From contig JBAPOP010000138.1 in the NCBI GenBank assembly GCA_049279675.1, positions 46,828 through 110,827 on the forward strand: DNA of 64,000 nt. The letters are read 5' to 3'. Of this stretch, positions 9,058 through 17,382 are shown piece after piece. The position numbers and the translations under genes are program-made. Below the pieces are notes generated by a model. The model was not told the DNA's origin and did no database searches. It saw only the letters and a list, made by a program, of their open reading frames with translations. The DNA is from Palsa-147 sp049279675 (GTDB lineage: Bacteria > Acidobacteriota > Terriglobia > Acidiferrales > UBA7541). Within the stretch, counting starts at the first letter, position 1, and every line of letters starts with the position of its first letter.

Positions 9058-10044
9058 ATGGCCAGCATCAGTGATGCATACTTCAGAACGGAATTGCAGA
9101 CTCGCAGGCAGCGCCTGGCTTCGGCGATTGAGAAATCGCCCAGTAAAGATCTCGCGGGCCTTCTGGCAGCGGTGGATTCAGCGTTGGAACGCATGAACGT
9201 TGGCACATTCGGGATCTGCGAAACCTGCCACGACACTGTCGAATTTGATCGCCTGACAGCCGACCCCCTCGTCCGTTTCTGCCTCGATCATCTTTCGGCC
9301 GACGAACGCCGAACCCTCGAGCAGGACATGGAGACCGCGGCCAGCATTCAGAGATCGCTGTTACCGCCGACAGAGCTTCGCTCGTCCGGCTGGCATTTCC
9401 ACTATCGTTATCAGCCCGCCGGGCTTGTCAGCGGCGATTACTGCGACATGATTCAATCCGCGAATGGCGATGGCTCGGTCGTGTTCTTGCTCGGTGATGT
9501 CACCGGCAAGGGAATATCAGCATCCATGCTGATGACGCTCCTGCACGCGATGTTTCGCAGTGTGATTCCGTTCGAACGGCCAATCTCCCAGGTTCTCGCG
9601 GAGGCGAATCACATTTTTTGTGAAAGCACGATTAGCGGGCTCTACGCCACGCTCGTCTGCGGACGCGCTAGCCGAAATGGCGACGTGGAGATCGGAAGCG
9701 CAGGGCACCCGCCCGTCTGGATAGCAGGCTGCCCGAACGCCAAATCCATCAACGCTACCGGCCTGCCATTGGGAATGTTTTCGTCGTCGAAATATACTAC
9801 CGAGACGCTGCGCCTCGAACCGGCCCAAAGTTTGGTTCTCTACACCGACGGACTCTCGGAATCGCGCAATGCGGACGGAGTTGAATACGGCGAAAAAAGG
9901 CTGCGCGAATTCGTGGAGTCACAATACCACTTGAATCCGGTTGAACTCTCGGCGGCTTTTCTAAACGATTTACAAACCTATTCCGCGAGTGGCCAGCCTT
10001 CCGACGACTTGACTCTAATGGTTATTCGCCGGCTGAATTCGTAA
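9058..10044 (+). CDS. SpoIIE/RsbU-type PP2C phosphatase with N-terminal DksA-like zinc finger
   Basis: 328 residues; GGAGG lies immediately upstream. Residues 1-95 resemble DksA/TraR-family proteins: a helical hairpin followed by a finger with Cys54, Cys57, Cys75 and His78 (C-x2-C-x17-C-x2-H; the family usually has a fourth Cys). Residues about 100-328 are a PP2C SpoIIE domain: GLVSGDYCD, LLGDVTGKGISASMLM, GHPPVWI, LYTDGLSESRN and QPSDDLTLMVIRR hold the metal-binding acidic residues. Such phosphatases dephosphorylate anti-sigma-factor antagonists in partner-switching pathways. No STAS or RsbW-like gene is adjacent, so the target is unknown. The fusion to a DksA-like finger is unusual. Confidence 0.8.
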   Translation: MASISDAYFRTELQTRRQRLASAIEKSPSKDLAGLLAAVDSALERMNVGTFGICETCHDTVEFDRLTADPLVRFCLDHLSADERRTLEQDMETAASIQRSLLPPTELRSSGWHFHYRYQPAGLVSGDYCDMIQSANGDGSVVFLLGDVTGKGISASMLMTLLHAMFRSVIPFERPISQVLAEANHIFCESTISGLYATLVCGRASRNGDVEIGSAGHPPVWIAGCPNAKSINATGLPLGMFSSSKYTTETLRLEPAQSLVLYTDGLSESRNADGVEYGEKRLREFVESQYHLNPVELSAAFLNDLQTYSASGQPSDDLTLMVIRRLNS

Positions 10045-10079
10045 ACCCATTCGCAAGCGGCGAAGGCAGCGAGTAAAAC

Positions 10080-11525
10080 TCAGAAGGTTCCTGGCACGGC
10101 ACTCATTGCGCCTTTGGGTCGAACTTGCTGCGTAACGGTTGGCTTGCCCACCGGCTCAGCCTCTGCCGGCGCGGGCGGCCAGCCGATCGCGCGATCGATC
10201 TTATCGAAAGTATCTCGGTCGGCCTGTTCGACTGACAAACAGTCGCTTGCGAGACATCGCAGGAACACTTTCCCAGTATCTGTTTTGAATTGGAAGAAGT
10301 TCGGACGCCGAAGCAGTTCGACCCGCGTCTTGTGCTTGAACTCGAGCGCTTGGCTATACTTTCCGAAAAATCGCGCGGCATCTTCCTCGTTGCCTAGGTG
10401 GATGCGAACGACGAGCGAGGTAATTTTTGTCTTTTGATCTTCGAAAACGGAATAGCGGTCGCCTGCCCAAAAAGGCGCAATTTGCGGCGCCATGTCATCT
10501 CCGATGAACTCTTTCAGAACTTCCTGCAATCCAAATTCGCCCAACACATTTTCCTCGAGAAGCTTCCAACTCGACGGCACGACGCCGGTCCACTTCGGCA
10601 GCGTCACCGACTCCGGCTTCACACCCTTGAGGTACAGCTCCGGATGAATGATTTGCTGGGTCGAAACCGGCGGATTCTCGAACAGTTTCGGAAGATCTTT
10701 CCAGCCGGTATTCGCCCTCAAGAATTGCTGCGTGAATGAAGTCCCCTCCAAATACGGAAACAACAGCTCGTCGCGGATGATCGCGGGCGCCTTCGAAAGA
10801 TGCGGGTCCTTTTCCATTTCGCTCACGGCGCCTTGCCGTATCATTGCGCTGACATCCGGCAAGTCCCGCACGCTGATTTTCTGCTCGAGCAGCGAATAAT
10901 CGATCATTGCCACGATCGCGCAACCTTCGCTCACGGAGTCCCGAGCCAGTTCGGCGTCATCGTTTGGCCGTGCCGCTTTGATCCAATCGTCCAACCGAAA
11001 CGACTGGTCCACCAGTGCGTGAGTCAGTTCGTGGGCCATCACGCTCCGCTGCTCATCGACAGGAATCCAGTCCGCAATGTAGAATTCCTTCGCCTTGGCA
11101 TCGTAAAGCCCGGCGACCTGGTCGGTGAGGACGTCGAGCATGAACGCGTCCAACGGGAAATTGGGGGGTATCAGTCCGAAAGCTTCTAAGGCCTTCTGGT
11201 CCGCGTACCGTTGATCCTCGGACTTGTCTTCCCGATCCTCGCGGACCAGGTATTCACGGATTTCTTGTTTCGACCGAAGACTTTTCTTGAGTGGCGCCTT
11301 CACAGGAAGGTAAAGAAGTTGGCTCATTTGAGCCAGAACTTCGTCGGCGGTCCGAAGGAATTCGGGGCTGCCGTGATCGGCGGATTGCTTTGAGCCCGCC
11401 GCCGCGCTGGGTGGCTCTTGCGAATGTCGCACTCCTGGCAATGAGTTTGCTCTCGCCGCCACTAGAAACATCAGCGCTGCGAGGCAAGCACCAACAATGG
11501 CAAGCGTGACCTGCCAGCGCCTCAT
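10080..11525 (-). CDS. secreted HExxH zinc metallopeptidase-like protein
   Basis: 481 residues. A signal sequence occupies residues 1-27 (MRRWQVTLAIVGACLAALMF...). SVMAHELTHALVD contains H165-E166-x-x-H169, the zincin motif, in a predicted helix. No third zinc ligand could be placed confidently. The rest is mixed alpha/beta and not recognised. The likely location is the periplasm or outside the cell. It is transcribed away from the XRE regulator gene and shares the intergenic region holding the palindrome at 11633-11650, so joint control is possible. Confidence 0.65.
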   Translation of the reverse strand: MRRWQVTLAIVGACLAALMFLVAARANSLPGVRHSQEPPSAAAGSKQSADHGSPEFLRTADEVLAQMSQLLYLPVKAPLKKSLRSKQEIREYLVREDREDKSEDQRYADQKALEAFGLIPPNFPLDAFMLDVLTDQVAGLYDAKAKEFYIADWIPVDEQRSVMAHELTHALVDQSFRLDDWIKAARPNDDAELARDSVSEGCAIVAMIDYSLLEQKISVRDLPDVSAMIRQGAVSEMEKDPHLSKAPAIIRDELLFPYLEGTSFTQQFLRANTGWKDLPKLFENPPVSTQQIIHPELYLKGVKPESVTLPKWTGVVPSSWKLLEENVLGEFGLQEVLKEFIGDDMAPQIAPFWAGDRYSVFEDQKTKITSLVVRIHLGNEEDAARFFGKYSQALEFKHKTRVELLRRPNFFQFKTDTGKVFLRCLASDCLSVEQADRDTFDKIDRAIGWPPAPAEAEPVGKPTVTQQVRPKGAMSAVPGTF

Positions 11526-11632
11526 GAAGGTCGGGCCCTCGAGTCCATAGGATTGGATTTCAGAATATCAGGTTTTCGGACTAAAGCTCCGGCGCGTTTT
11601 CGTCGATGCGCGGAAGCAGCGGCTGGATTGAC

Positions 11633-11673
11633 TGTTCCGTTAACGGAACACTATCTTAGTCATCTGCTATAAT
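11633..11673 (+). promoter_or_regulatory. extended -10 promoter with 18-bp perfect palindrome (operator) before XRE gene
   Basis: TGTTCCGTTAACGGAACA at 11633-11650 is a perfect 18-bp palindrome. TGCTATAAT at 11665-11673 is an extended -10 (TATAAT is a perfect hexamer). The palindrome covers the place where the -35 element would lie (11645-11650 for a 17-bp spacer). It is 67 nt from the start of the XRE gene, which suggests autoregulation, and about 110 nt from the divergent peptidase gene. Confidence 0.65.
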
Positions 11674-11716
11674 TGCTGTACGCTTGCCGGCTCGCGATTT
11701 TTTCGTAGGAGAACTC

Positions 11717-12454
11717 ATGCAGCCCGGGTCATGTCTAAGGCAGGTGCGCGAACGGCTCGGGCTCACATATCGGGACGTCGAACAATCGAGCTACGAACTC
11801 GCCAGCAAGCACGGCCGCTCGGAATTCATTATTCACATTAGCCGCCTGGCCGACATCGAAAATGCGGATGTGACGCCGACGTTGCACAAGCTCTACACCT
11901 TGTGCACGCTCTACCATCTCGACGTTTTCGAAGTTTGCCAGTGGTACAACATTCCGCTCGACGAGCACTTCCGGGACAGCTTCGCTCACGGCACCAAGAA
12001 TACGCACTTGGGAACTGCGCCTCGCCGTCTGCGGCTTCCTCTGCGTTTCGATCCTGCCTTCGACGCCCGCCGCACCGATAGTCTCACGCGCGTCGTCGAA
12101 TCGTGGAAGCACTTCGAAGGGGCGCTTCTCGACGGTGCAAAGCATCGCTACGGATATATCGGCACGGAGGACCACTGGATGGCTCCGCTGGTGAGGCCTG
12201 GATCACTCGTCCTGATTGATCCTTCCATTCACACGGTCGACGACGGAGGCTGGCATAACGAATACGATCGGCCTTTGTATTTCGTGGATTTCAGGCGTGG
12301 ATACAGATGCTCGTGGTGTTCGCTCGATCGAGGAAGACTGATTTTACAGCCGCACCCGTTGTCGGCGTCGGTCCCGGAATGCCACCTGTATCCCGAAGAG
12401 GCCGAAATCGTGGGCCGCGTGGTGGGTGTCGCTATGCGACTGACGGAACCATAG
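11717..12454 (+). CDS. XRE-family regulator with catalytically incomplete S24-like domain
   Basis: 245 residues from the ATG at 11717, chosen because TAGGAG lies 6 nt upstream; a TTG at 11684 is less likely. Residues 6-80 form a helix-turn-helix of XRE type (LRQVRERLGLTYRDVEQSS...SRLADIENADVTPTLHKLYTLCTLY). Residues 145-245 resemble the LexA/CI S24 fold: EDHWMAPLVRPGSLVLIDP at 151-169 and AEIVGRVVG near the end. The catalytic Ser of the usual GDSM motif is replaced (Trp154), and no suitable Lys is seen, so self-cleavage is unlikely. It is probably a DNA-binding regulator with a binding or dimerisation C-domain, acting on the palindrome upstream. Confidence 0.75.
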   Translation: MQPGSCLRQVRERLGLTYRDVEQSSYELASKHGRSEFIIHISRLADIENADVTPTLHKLYTLCTLYHLDVFEVCQWYNIPLDEHFRDSFAHGTKNTHLGTAPRRLRLPLRFDPAFDARRTDSLTRVVESWKHFEGALLDGAKHRYGYIGTEDHWMAPLVRPGSLVLIDPSIHTVDDGGWHNEYDRPLYFVDFRRGYRCSWCSLDRGRLILQPHPLSASVPECHLYPEEAEIVGRVVGVAMRLTEP

Positions 12455-12881
12455 CTCCGTCTCTCACTACCAATTCCAGCAAAGTCCGCAGATTCGCACA
12501 GAACAAGTCGCGCAGGTATTCCGGCAACCCGAACGGCATCAGCATGCGGTAGAACTCGAGTTCGAGCCATCTCGCCGCAATCTCATCGGGCTCGCCTTCC
12601 ATTCCCGCAAGGCAATCACGCAGATCCGATTCCAATCGCTCGAGAGGCATTTCCAGCAATTTCTCGAAGACCTGCTCGTGACAATAATGCAGTGCCTCGT
12701 CGACGCCGGAGTTCGAATAAATTGACTCGAGCCCGTCGTGACTGTATTTCCCCGAAGATATATCGCGCAGCAGGGTAATGTGAATCAGCCTGCCGAATTC
12801 GCTCGGGAAAACTGCAAGCGTCCGCGAGCAAAAATCATCGACGATCGGTTGATTCAACTCAAAGCTTTCCCACGCGTCCAT
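12432..12881 (-). CDS. conserved hypothetical helical protein
   Basis: 149 residues from the ATG at 12881 (MDAWESFELNQPIVDDF). An upstream in-frame ATG at 12974 would add 31 residues reaching into the RBS of the divergent small gene. It is acidic, mostly helical, without signal or membrane segments. No family is recognised. It is convergent with the XRE gene and overlaps its 3' end by 23 nt, antisense. Confidence 0.6.
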   Translation of the reverse strand: MDAWESFELNQPIVDDFCSRTLAVFPSEFGRLIHITLLRDISSGKYSHDGLESIYSNSGVDEALHYCHEQVFEKLLEMPLERLESDLRDCLAGMEGEPDEIAARWLELEFYRMLMPFGLPEYLRDLFCANLRTLLELVVRDGAMVPSVA

Positions 12882-12976
12882 TTGTCCGCCTGTTCCGATT
12901 TCTGAACGTTTTCTGTGCCCGCGATTGCAACCTTCTCGCGCGTGAAAGTATGCGCTTCCAAGGAGGCAGTCCAAAC

Positions 12977-13144
12977 ATGAAAACGAAAGCCGTTGTTCTA
13001 CTTAGCTTTGCCGCGTTGCTGATGTTACTCCCGGTAGTCAGTGCCGTCAACATTCAATCGGTAAACACGCAGACACAATTCGCGGATGGCGCCGCCGCGC
13101 CGCCACCGCCGTTTCCTCCGATGTCTGGTCCTACCGCCGGCTGA
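12977..13144 (+). CDS. small secreted peptide, 55 aa
   Basis: The ATG at 12977 follows an excellent Shine-Dalgarno AGGAGG at 12961-12966. The product starts MKTKAVVLLSFAALLMLLPVVSA, a clear signal peptide (about 23 residues), leaving a mature tail of about 32 residues ending in a proline run (APPPPFPPMSGPTAG). No family is recognised. The strong RBS and signal argue that it is a real gene. It may be exported or membrane-held. Confidence 0.55.
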   Translation: MKTKAVVLLSFAALLMLLPVVSAVNIQSVNTQTQFADGAAAPPPPFPPMSGPTAG

Positions 13145-13249
13145 GCCCGGTCAGCAGGCTTTGCTCACCGCAGCGGCCTCAAGAGCTGGGAGCCGGGCGC
13201 CAAAGTTTACCGGAATGCTAATAAGATGCTATGATGGCGTTCGGCTTCC

Positions 13250-14026
13250 ATGCTTCTCGATTTGGTAAATAACGCCCGCACGATTGCGATGGTGGTTCTT
13301 GAGGTTTCCGTAGCTATCCTCGCGGTTCGTCACGGCCTGTTTCGCAGACTTCCGGTGTTCACCGTTTATCTGATTTCGGTTGTCCTCGTAGAAGTCATAC
13401 GTCTCAGTTTCATCGCAGACCTCGGCGTTAACTCAAAATCTTACTTCTGGACGTACTGGATCACTCAGGCAGTGCTGATTAGTATGCGAGGCATCGTCGT
13501 GTCCGAGGTTTGCCGCAAGGTCCTCGGACAGAATATTGGCGTCTGGCATCTCTGCCGGATTATTCTTTGTGGCGTGGCCGGAATCCTTTTCGCAAACGCC
13601 GCAATCGCCGCGTGGCGCAATCAGAGCCACATCACCGCATTGATAACAACTTTGGAAAGGGACCTCGAGCTTGCGATTGTCGGGACGTTGATCTTCGCAT
13701 TCGTCTTTACCCGGTACTACTTGATTCGCGTGGACCGGCTACTCGCTTTGGTTTCCGCCGGGCTGGTTTTCTATTCGGCGGTGCAGGTCGCTAATCACGA
13801 GTTTATCTCCGTCTTCAGGGCCGAATTCTATCCGTCGTATGCAGTAATCGTCGTCAACTCATTCATGATTTCAATGTTTATCTGGCTTGTGGCTGTGTGG
13901 AAGCCCGTGCCCGCCAACGCTCCTGCCGCTGCCATGCTTGGAGCGCAAACTTACCAGCAGGTGATTCCCGAGGTGAATCTCCGCCTTCGAGAGTTGAACT
14001 CCCGGCTGTTGGAGATCCTGCGATGA
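13250..14026 (+). CDS. polytopic integral membrane protein of unknown function
   Basis: 258 residues with about seven hydrophobic segments (for example TIAMVVLEVSVAILAV, VFTVYLISVVLVEVI, IILCGVAGILFANAAIAAW, LAIVGTLIFAFVFTRYYLI, YAVIVVNSFMISMFIWLVAVW). The soluble C-terminus (residues about 220-258) is amphipathic and helical. The family is not recognised; the seven-segment layout recalls sensor membrane domains, but no kinase or cyclase domain follows. The next gene starts at ATGA overlapping its stop, so the two proteins probably work together. Confidence 0.65.
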   Translation: MLLDLVNNARTIAMVVLEVSVAILAVRHGLFRRLPVFTVYLISVVLVEVIRLSFIADLGVNSKSYFWTYWITQAVLISMRGIVVSEVCRKVLGQNIGVWHLCRIILCGVAGILFANAAIAAWRNQSHITALITTLERDLELAIVGTLIFAFVFTRYYLIRVDRLLALVSAGLVFYSAVQVANHEFISVFRAEFYPSYAVIVVNSFMISMFIWLVAVWKPVPANAPAAAMLGAQTYQQVIPEVNLRLRELNSRLLEILR

Positions 14027-14589
14027 CGCTCGGCCCTCTCATATTCGCAGGCATCGCCGTCGCGCTCCTTTTCATAGGTCTCGGACTGCTCATTCGGCCA
14101 CTAAAGGCTGAGTCGGCGTTGCGGCCCGTTAGCGCCATCAACATGGAATCGCTCTCAGCGAAGAACTTCCGGCACCTCTCCCAGATTCGCCGCGCACTTA
14201 CCGACGAAGATCGACAGTTTATCGATAGCCGCCTTCCGAAAGGGAGCGCGGACAGGCTCCGCTTGGAACGGCGATCGGCACTGCGAAAATATCTCGTGGG
14301 GATTGGGGAGGATTTTGCGCATCTCGATCGGCTTGCCCGCGAGGTCGCATCTCTTTCTCCCAAAGTCGAGCATCGGCAAGAAACTGAGCGGCTCTTTCTC
14401 GAAGTTCGTTTCAGAATCCTCTACCGTATCGCATTGTTCCGGCTCGGAACTGCGGGGAGCCTGCCATTCGAAGCCGTTGCTCACCTCAGCGGCATGGTCG
14501 GCGGACTCTCACGCCAAGTGGAATCGATGATGGCCTCTCTTCAAACTCTTGCGCACGAAAGGTCCGCCGAAAGTCCCTCCCAGCTTTAA
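14023..14589 (+). CDS. hypothetical membrane-anchored coiled-coil protein
   Basis: 188 residues from the ATG at 14023, which overlaps the upstream stop (ATGA). Residues 4-25 (GPLIFAGIAVALLFIGLGLLI) form one membrane segment; the rest is cytoplasmic-looking, charged and helical with coiled-coil tendency. The family is not recognised. The coupling to the polytopic protein upstream suggests a complex of two membrane proteins. An HD-GYP response regulator follows 172 nt downstream, on the same strand. Confidence 0.6.
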   Translation: MTLGPLIFAGIAVALLFIGLGLLIRPLKAESALRPVSAINMESLSAKNFRHLSQIRRALTDEDRQFIDSRLPKGSADRLRLERRSALRKYLVGIGEDFAHLDRLAREVASLSPKVEHRQETERLFLEVRFRILYRIALFRLGTAGSLPFEAVAHLSGMVGGLSRQVESMMASLQTLAHERSAESPSQL

Positions 14590-14761
14590 CGTCATCTGCC
14601 CGCTATTGCCTTTTTGCCGAGTTAGTACCAGCCGCTAATGTACGAAAAGTGCTTTGAGGGCCATTGCGAAAGGCGGCACATCCCAATGAATCAGGCGTAG
14701 CGATTCAGCCCGACCCTGCCAAAATAGATACGTCTGGGCGCTATCCAACGAGGCCAATTCC

Positions 14762-15841
14762 GTGCTGAACGAACGCATCCTCATTGCGGATGACGAAGAA
14801 GCCATCCGCGAGGTAATTTCGACCCTTCTTGAAGCCAAAGGATATCAGTGCGACATCGCCTCGAACGGTCAAATGGCGCTCGAGCACTTCAAAAAAGAGC
14901 CACCAGCGCTCGTTTTGAGCGATATCGTGATGCCCGAGATGGACGGGCTGAAGTTGCTGTCGCAGCTTCGTGAACAGGCTCCCGATGTTCCGGTCATCAT
15001 GGTTACGGCGATGCACGATATCGCCATCGCCCTCGAAGCCATCCGCAATGGCGCTTACGATTACATTCTGAAGCCATTCGAGAAAGACCAACTTTATATG
15101 AGCGTCGGCCGCGCGCTCGAGCATCGCCGCCTGGTGATGGAAAATCGCTCGTATCAAAGCGACCTCGAACAGCTTGTCGCCGAGCGAACGCAGCAACTCT
15201 CGCTAGCCCTGCGCGACCTCGAACAATCCTACGATCACACGCTCGAAGCGCTCGGCGGAGCGCTCGACGCCAAAGACGCCGAAACCGAAGGCCATTGCCA
15301 ACGCGTGACGGCTTTCACAATCCGCATGGCCGAGGCAATGGGTGTGGACAAGCTTGCACTACGGCATATCGCTCGCGGCGCCTTCTTGCATGACATCGGC
15401 AAGATGGGAATTCCCGACTCCATCCTTCGCAAGCCTGGGCCGCTGACCCCGGATGAGCGCACCGTCATGCGCCGCCATTGCGACATCGGCTACGACGTGC
15501 TGAAACGAATTCCCTTCCTCAAGGAAGCGGCGGAAATAGTTCTCACGCACCAGGAGTGCTACGACGGCACCGGCTATCCGCAGGGCATCAAAGGCGAAGA
15601 CATTCCGCTGGGCTCCCGGATATTCGCAGTTGCCGACACGCTTGATGCCATGATTTCCGACAGGCCATATCGCAAGGCGTTGCCCATCGCAGTCGCTCGC
15701 GAAGAAATTCGCAAAAATGCCGGGACTCAATTCGATCCTCGAGTTGTTGCGGTATTCCTGTCCGTTCCGGACCGCATTTGGATGGATTTACATGACAACA
15801 CAGTGAATCCCTTTCAGCTGATGCCTCAGGAACGTCTCTGA
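14762..15841 (+). CDS. response regulator with HD-GYP phosphodiesterase domain
   Basis: 359 residues, starting with GTG at 14762. Residues 4-120 are a receiver domain with acidic pair Asp10-Asp11, phospho-acceptor Asp54, Thr82 and Lys104. Residues about 155-345 are an HD-GYP domain: H210-D211 (FLHDIGKMG), H263, and GTGYPQG at 270-275. HD-GYP proteins usually hydrolyse cyclic-di-GMP, and the residues needed look present. So phosphorylation by an unknown kinase probably controls c-di-GMP breakdown. No partner kinase is adjacent. Confidence 0.85.
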   Translation: MLNERILIADDEEAIREVISTLLEAKGYQCDIASNGQMALEHFKKEPPALVLSDIVMPEMDGLKLLSQLREQAPDVPVIMVTAMHDIAIALEAIRNGAYDYILKPFEKDQLYMSVGRALEHRRLVMENRSYQSDLEQLVAERTQQLSLALRDLEQSYDHTLEALGGALDAKDAETEGHCQRVTAFTIRMAEAMGVDKLALRHIARGAFLHDIGKMGIPDSILRKPGPLTPDERTVMRRHCDIGYDVLKRIPFLKEAAEIVLTHQECYDGTGYPQGIKGEDIPLGSRIFAVADTLDAMISDRPYRKALPIAVAREEIRKNAGTQFDPRVVAVFLSVPDRIWMDLHDNTVNPFQLMPQERL

Positions 15842-15979
15842 CGCGCGCCGACGCGCACAGCACAGTTGTGGTACGGCACTCAACCTCTCAAAAAATGAAC
15901 TAACGGGATAAATTTCCGCGATGAGCGGACTTGCGTGCGCATGGGAACGTAGATAGTATCCGCAGTGGAGGAAGTTCGA

Positions 15980-16234
15980 ATGGCGTTGGTAGCGATCAAG
16001 ACATCGAGTAATACCGGATACTGCGACTGCGTCCACGGCTGCTATGAACTCGCGAGCCTTCGCGATGAAGAAACCGGCAGGGCTTTCTGCCCGGCCTGCG
16101 CCAAGGACCATCTCGACATGAACCGCGGTCTTGGAATCCCGCAGCCGCCTCCATCAAGGATGGAAGCCGACGCCTCGTCAGCCTCAGCTTCCGAATCCCC
16201 TCTGCCAGCAGACCCGCCTGGGCGGCTTCGATAG
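15980..16234 (+). CDS. small hypothetical protein with CxC/CxxC cysteines
   Basis: 84 residues from the ATG at 15980, preceded by GGAGG. Residues 18-37 have cysteine pairs (YCDCVHGCYE, FCPACAKDHLD) in a possible zinc-binding arrangement; the C-terminus is a Ser/Pro/Ala-rich tail. Family not recognised. Confidence 0.5.
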   Translation: MALVAIKTSSNTGYCDCVHGCYELASLRDEETGRAFCPACAKDHLDMNRGLGIPQPPPSRMEADASSASASESPLPADPPGRLR

Positions 16235-16406
16235 CCCTATCGCTCTACTGCGCTCCGCGAATTTCTTGCAGAATAATCCCTGAAAGTCGCATCGCCGCTG
16301 GGAAGTTCGCGTTGAAGTAGCAGAACTCGCCTAAGAATTGGACGGCGGCGTTGTGTGCGTTGCCGCCCCCGAGTGTCACGCCATTTCTGAGAAGAAACAA
16401 ACCGAA

Positions 16407-16730
16407 TCAGTGAGGCCGAAGATCGAGAATTCGCAAGCTGTCCGGAAAGAACATGATCAGCATCATGCAGATGCAAAACACCATCGCCGGAATCAGTAAG
16501 AGGAACAATCCAAGGTGCTCGAATCGAAGATGCATGAAGTAGGAAATAATAAGCGCGCTCTTGATGAGCGACAATCCCACAAGAATCGTGAGCATGAGCG
16601 CGGGCTGTAATCGCAAGTACGCCAAAAAGACTTCGATGGCAGTCAACAACAGCAGCCAAAACCAAACCTGCGTGAATAATTTGGTGCTGCCAACCGAATG
16701 ACTCTCGACCGCTGCTCCGTGTGCGCTCAT
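16407..16730 (-). CDS. cytochrome c oxidase subunit IV, caa3 type
   Basis: 107 residues with three membrane segments (VWFWLLLLTAIEVFLAYL, MLTILVGLSLIKSALIISYFMHLRFE, LLLIPAMVFCICMMLIMF). The SLIKSALIISYFMHLRFE signature is typical of the small subunit IV of bacterial caa3/aa3 oxidases. It is the last gene of the oxidase operon, 10 nt after the first subunit III gene on the minus strand. It helps assembly and stability of the complex and is not catalytic. Confidence 0.85.
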   Translation of the reverse strand: MSAHGAAVESHSVGSTKLFTQVWFWLLLLTAIEVFLAYLRLQPALMLTILVGLSLIKSALIISYFMHLRFEHLGLFLLLIPAMVFCICMMLIMFFPDSLRILDLRPH

Positions 16731-16740
16731 TCCATCGCTC

Positions 16741-17379
16741 CTAGCCCTTGAGGTTGACCGACATCAAATAGACAAGCGGAAAGATGAACATCCAGACGAG
16801 GTCCACGAAGTGCCAGTAGAGCCCGCTCACTTCCACGTCTTCCGCCTTGAATTTGCCGTTTCCAAAGCCCCAAGCAATCACCGCGAGATATCCGACTCCG
16901 ATCGTTACGTGCAGCATGTGCAAGCCAGTGAGTCCGAAGAATGTGCCGCCGAACAAGGGAACGCCCCACGGGTTCGACCAGGGAGTGACGTGTTCCACCA
17001 CCATGAGCGTGTACCACTCTGTTGCGTGAATCACGACGAAGGCCAAACCAAACAGCATCGTCAAACCGAGATAGCGCAGCGTCTTCTTCCGATCGCCGCG
17101 ATGCGCCGACGCAACTCCCAACACCATCGTCAAGCTGCTGCTAAGGAGAATCAGCGTCATCAAAGTCGACTTCGCGATCGCCGGCCAAATTTCAAATGGC
17201 CGCGGCCAATCCGGGTTCGACAGCCGCACGTACGCATAAGCGACAAGCAGCGCCGAAAACGTCAGCGAGTCCGAGATGATGAAGAGCCACATCCCCAGCT
17301 TTTTTGAATTGATCGCGAACGGCGATGCGCCGCCCGACCATGGTGTGGAGAGAATCCCCTCAGTTTCCGAATGGCTCAC
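16741..17379 (-). CDS. cytochrome c oxidase subunit III (second copy)
   Basis: 212 residues, five membrane segments (KLGMWLFIISDSLTFSALLVAYAYV, IAKSTLMTLILLSSSLTMVLGV, YLGLTMLFGLAFVVIHATEWY, FFGLTGLHMLHVTIGVGYLAVI, SGLYWHFVDLVWMFIFPLVYLM). The GLHMLHVTIG and LYWHFVDLVWMF signatures mark the COX3 family. It lies between another COX3 gene and subunit IV with gaps of 3-10 nt, clearly one transcript. It is unusual that two COX3 genes are adjacent; their sequences differ widely, so the copies probably have different positions or states in the enzyme. Confidence 0.87.
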   Translation of the reverse strand: MSHSETEGILSTPWSGGASPFAINSKKLGMWLFIISDSLTFSALLVAYAYVRLSNPDWPRPFEIWPAIAKSTLMTLILLSSSLTMVLGVASAHRGDRKKTLRYLGLTMLFGLAFVVIHATEWYTLMVVEHVTPWSNPWGVPLFGGTFFGLTGLHMLHVTIGVGYLAVIAWGFGNGKFKAEDVEVSGLYWHFVDLVWMFIFPLVYLMSVNLKG

Positions 17380-17382
17380 GTC

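Noticed and set aside
16237..16665. 142-residue minus-strand open frame
   Set aside because: It overlaps subunit IV in another frame and has no protein-like pattern; it is a shadow of the GC-rich gene.
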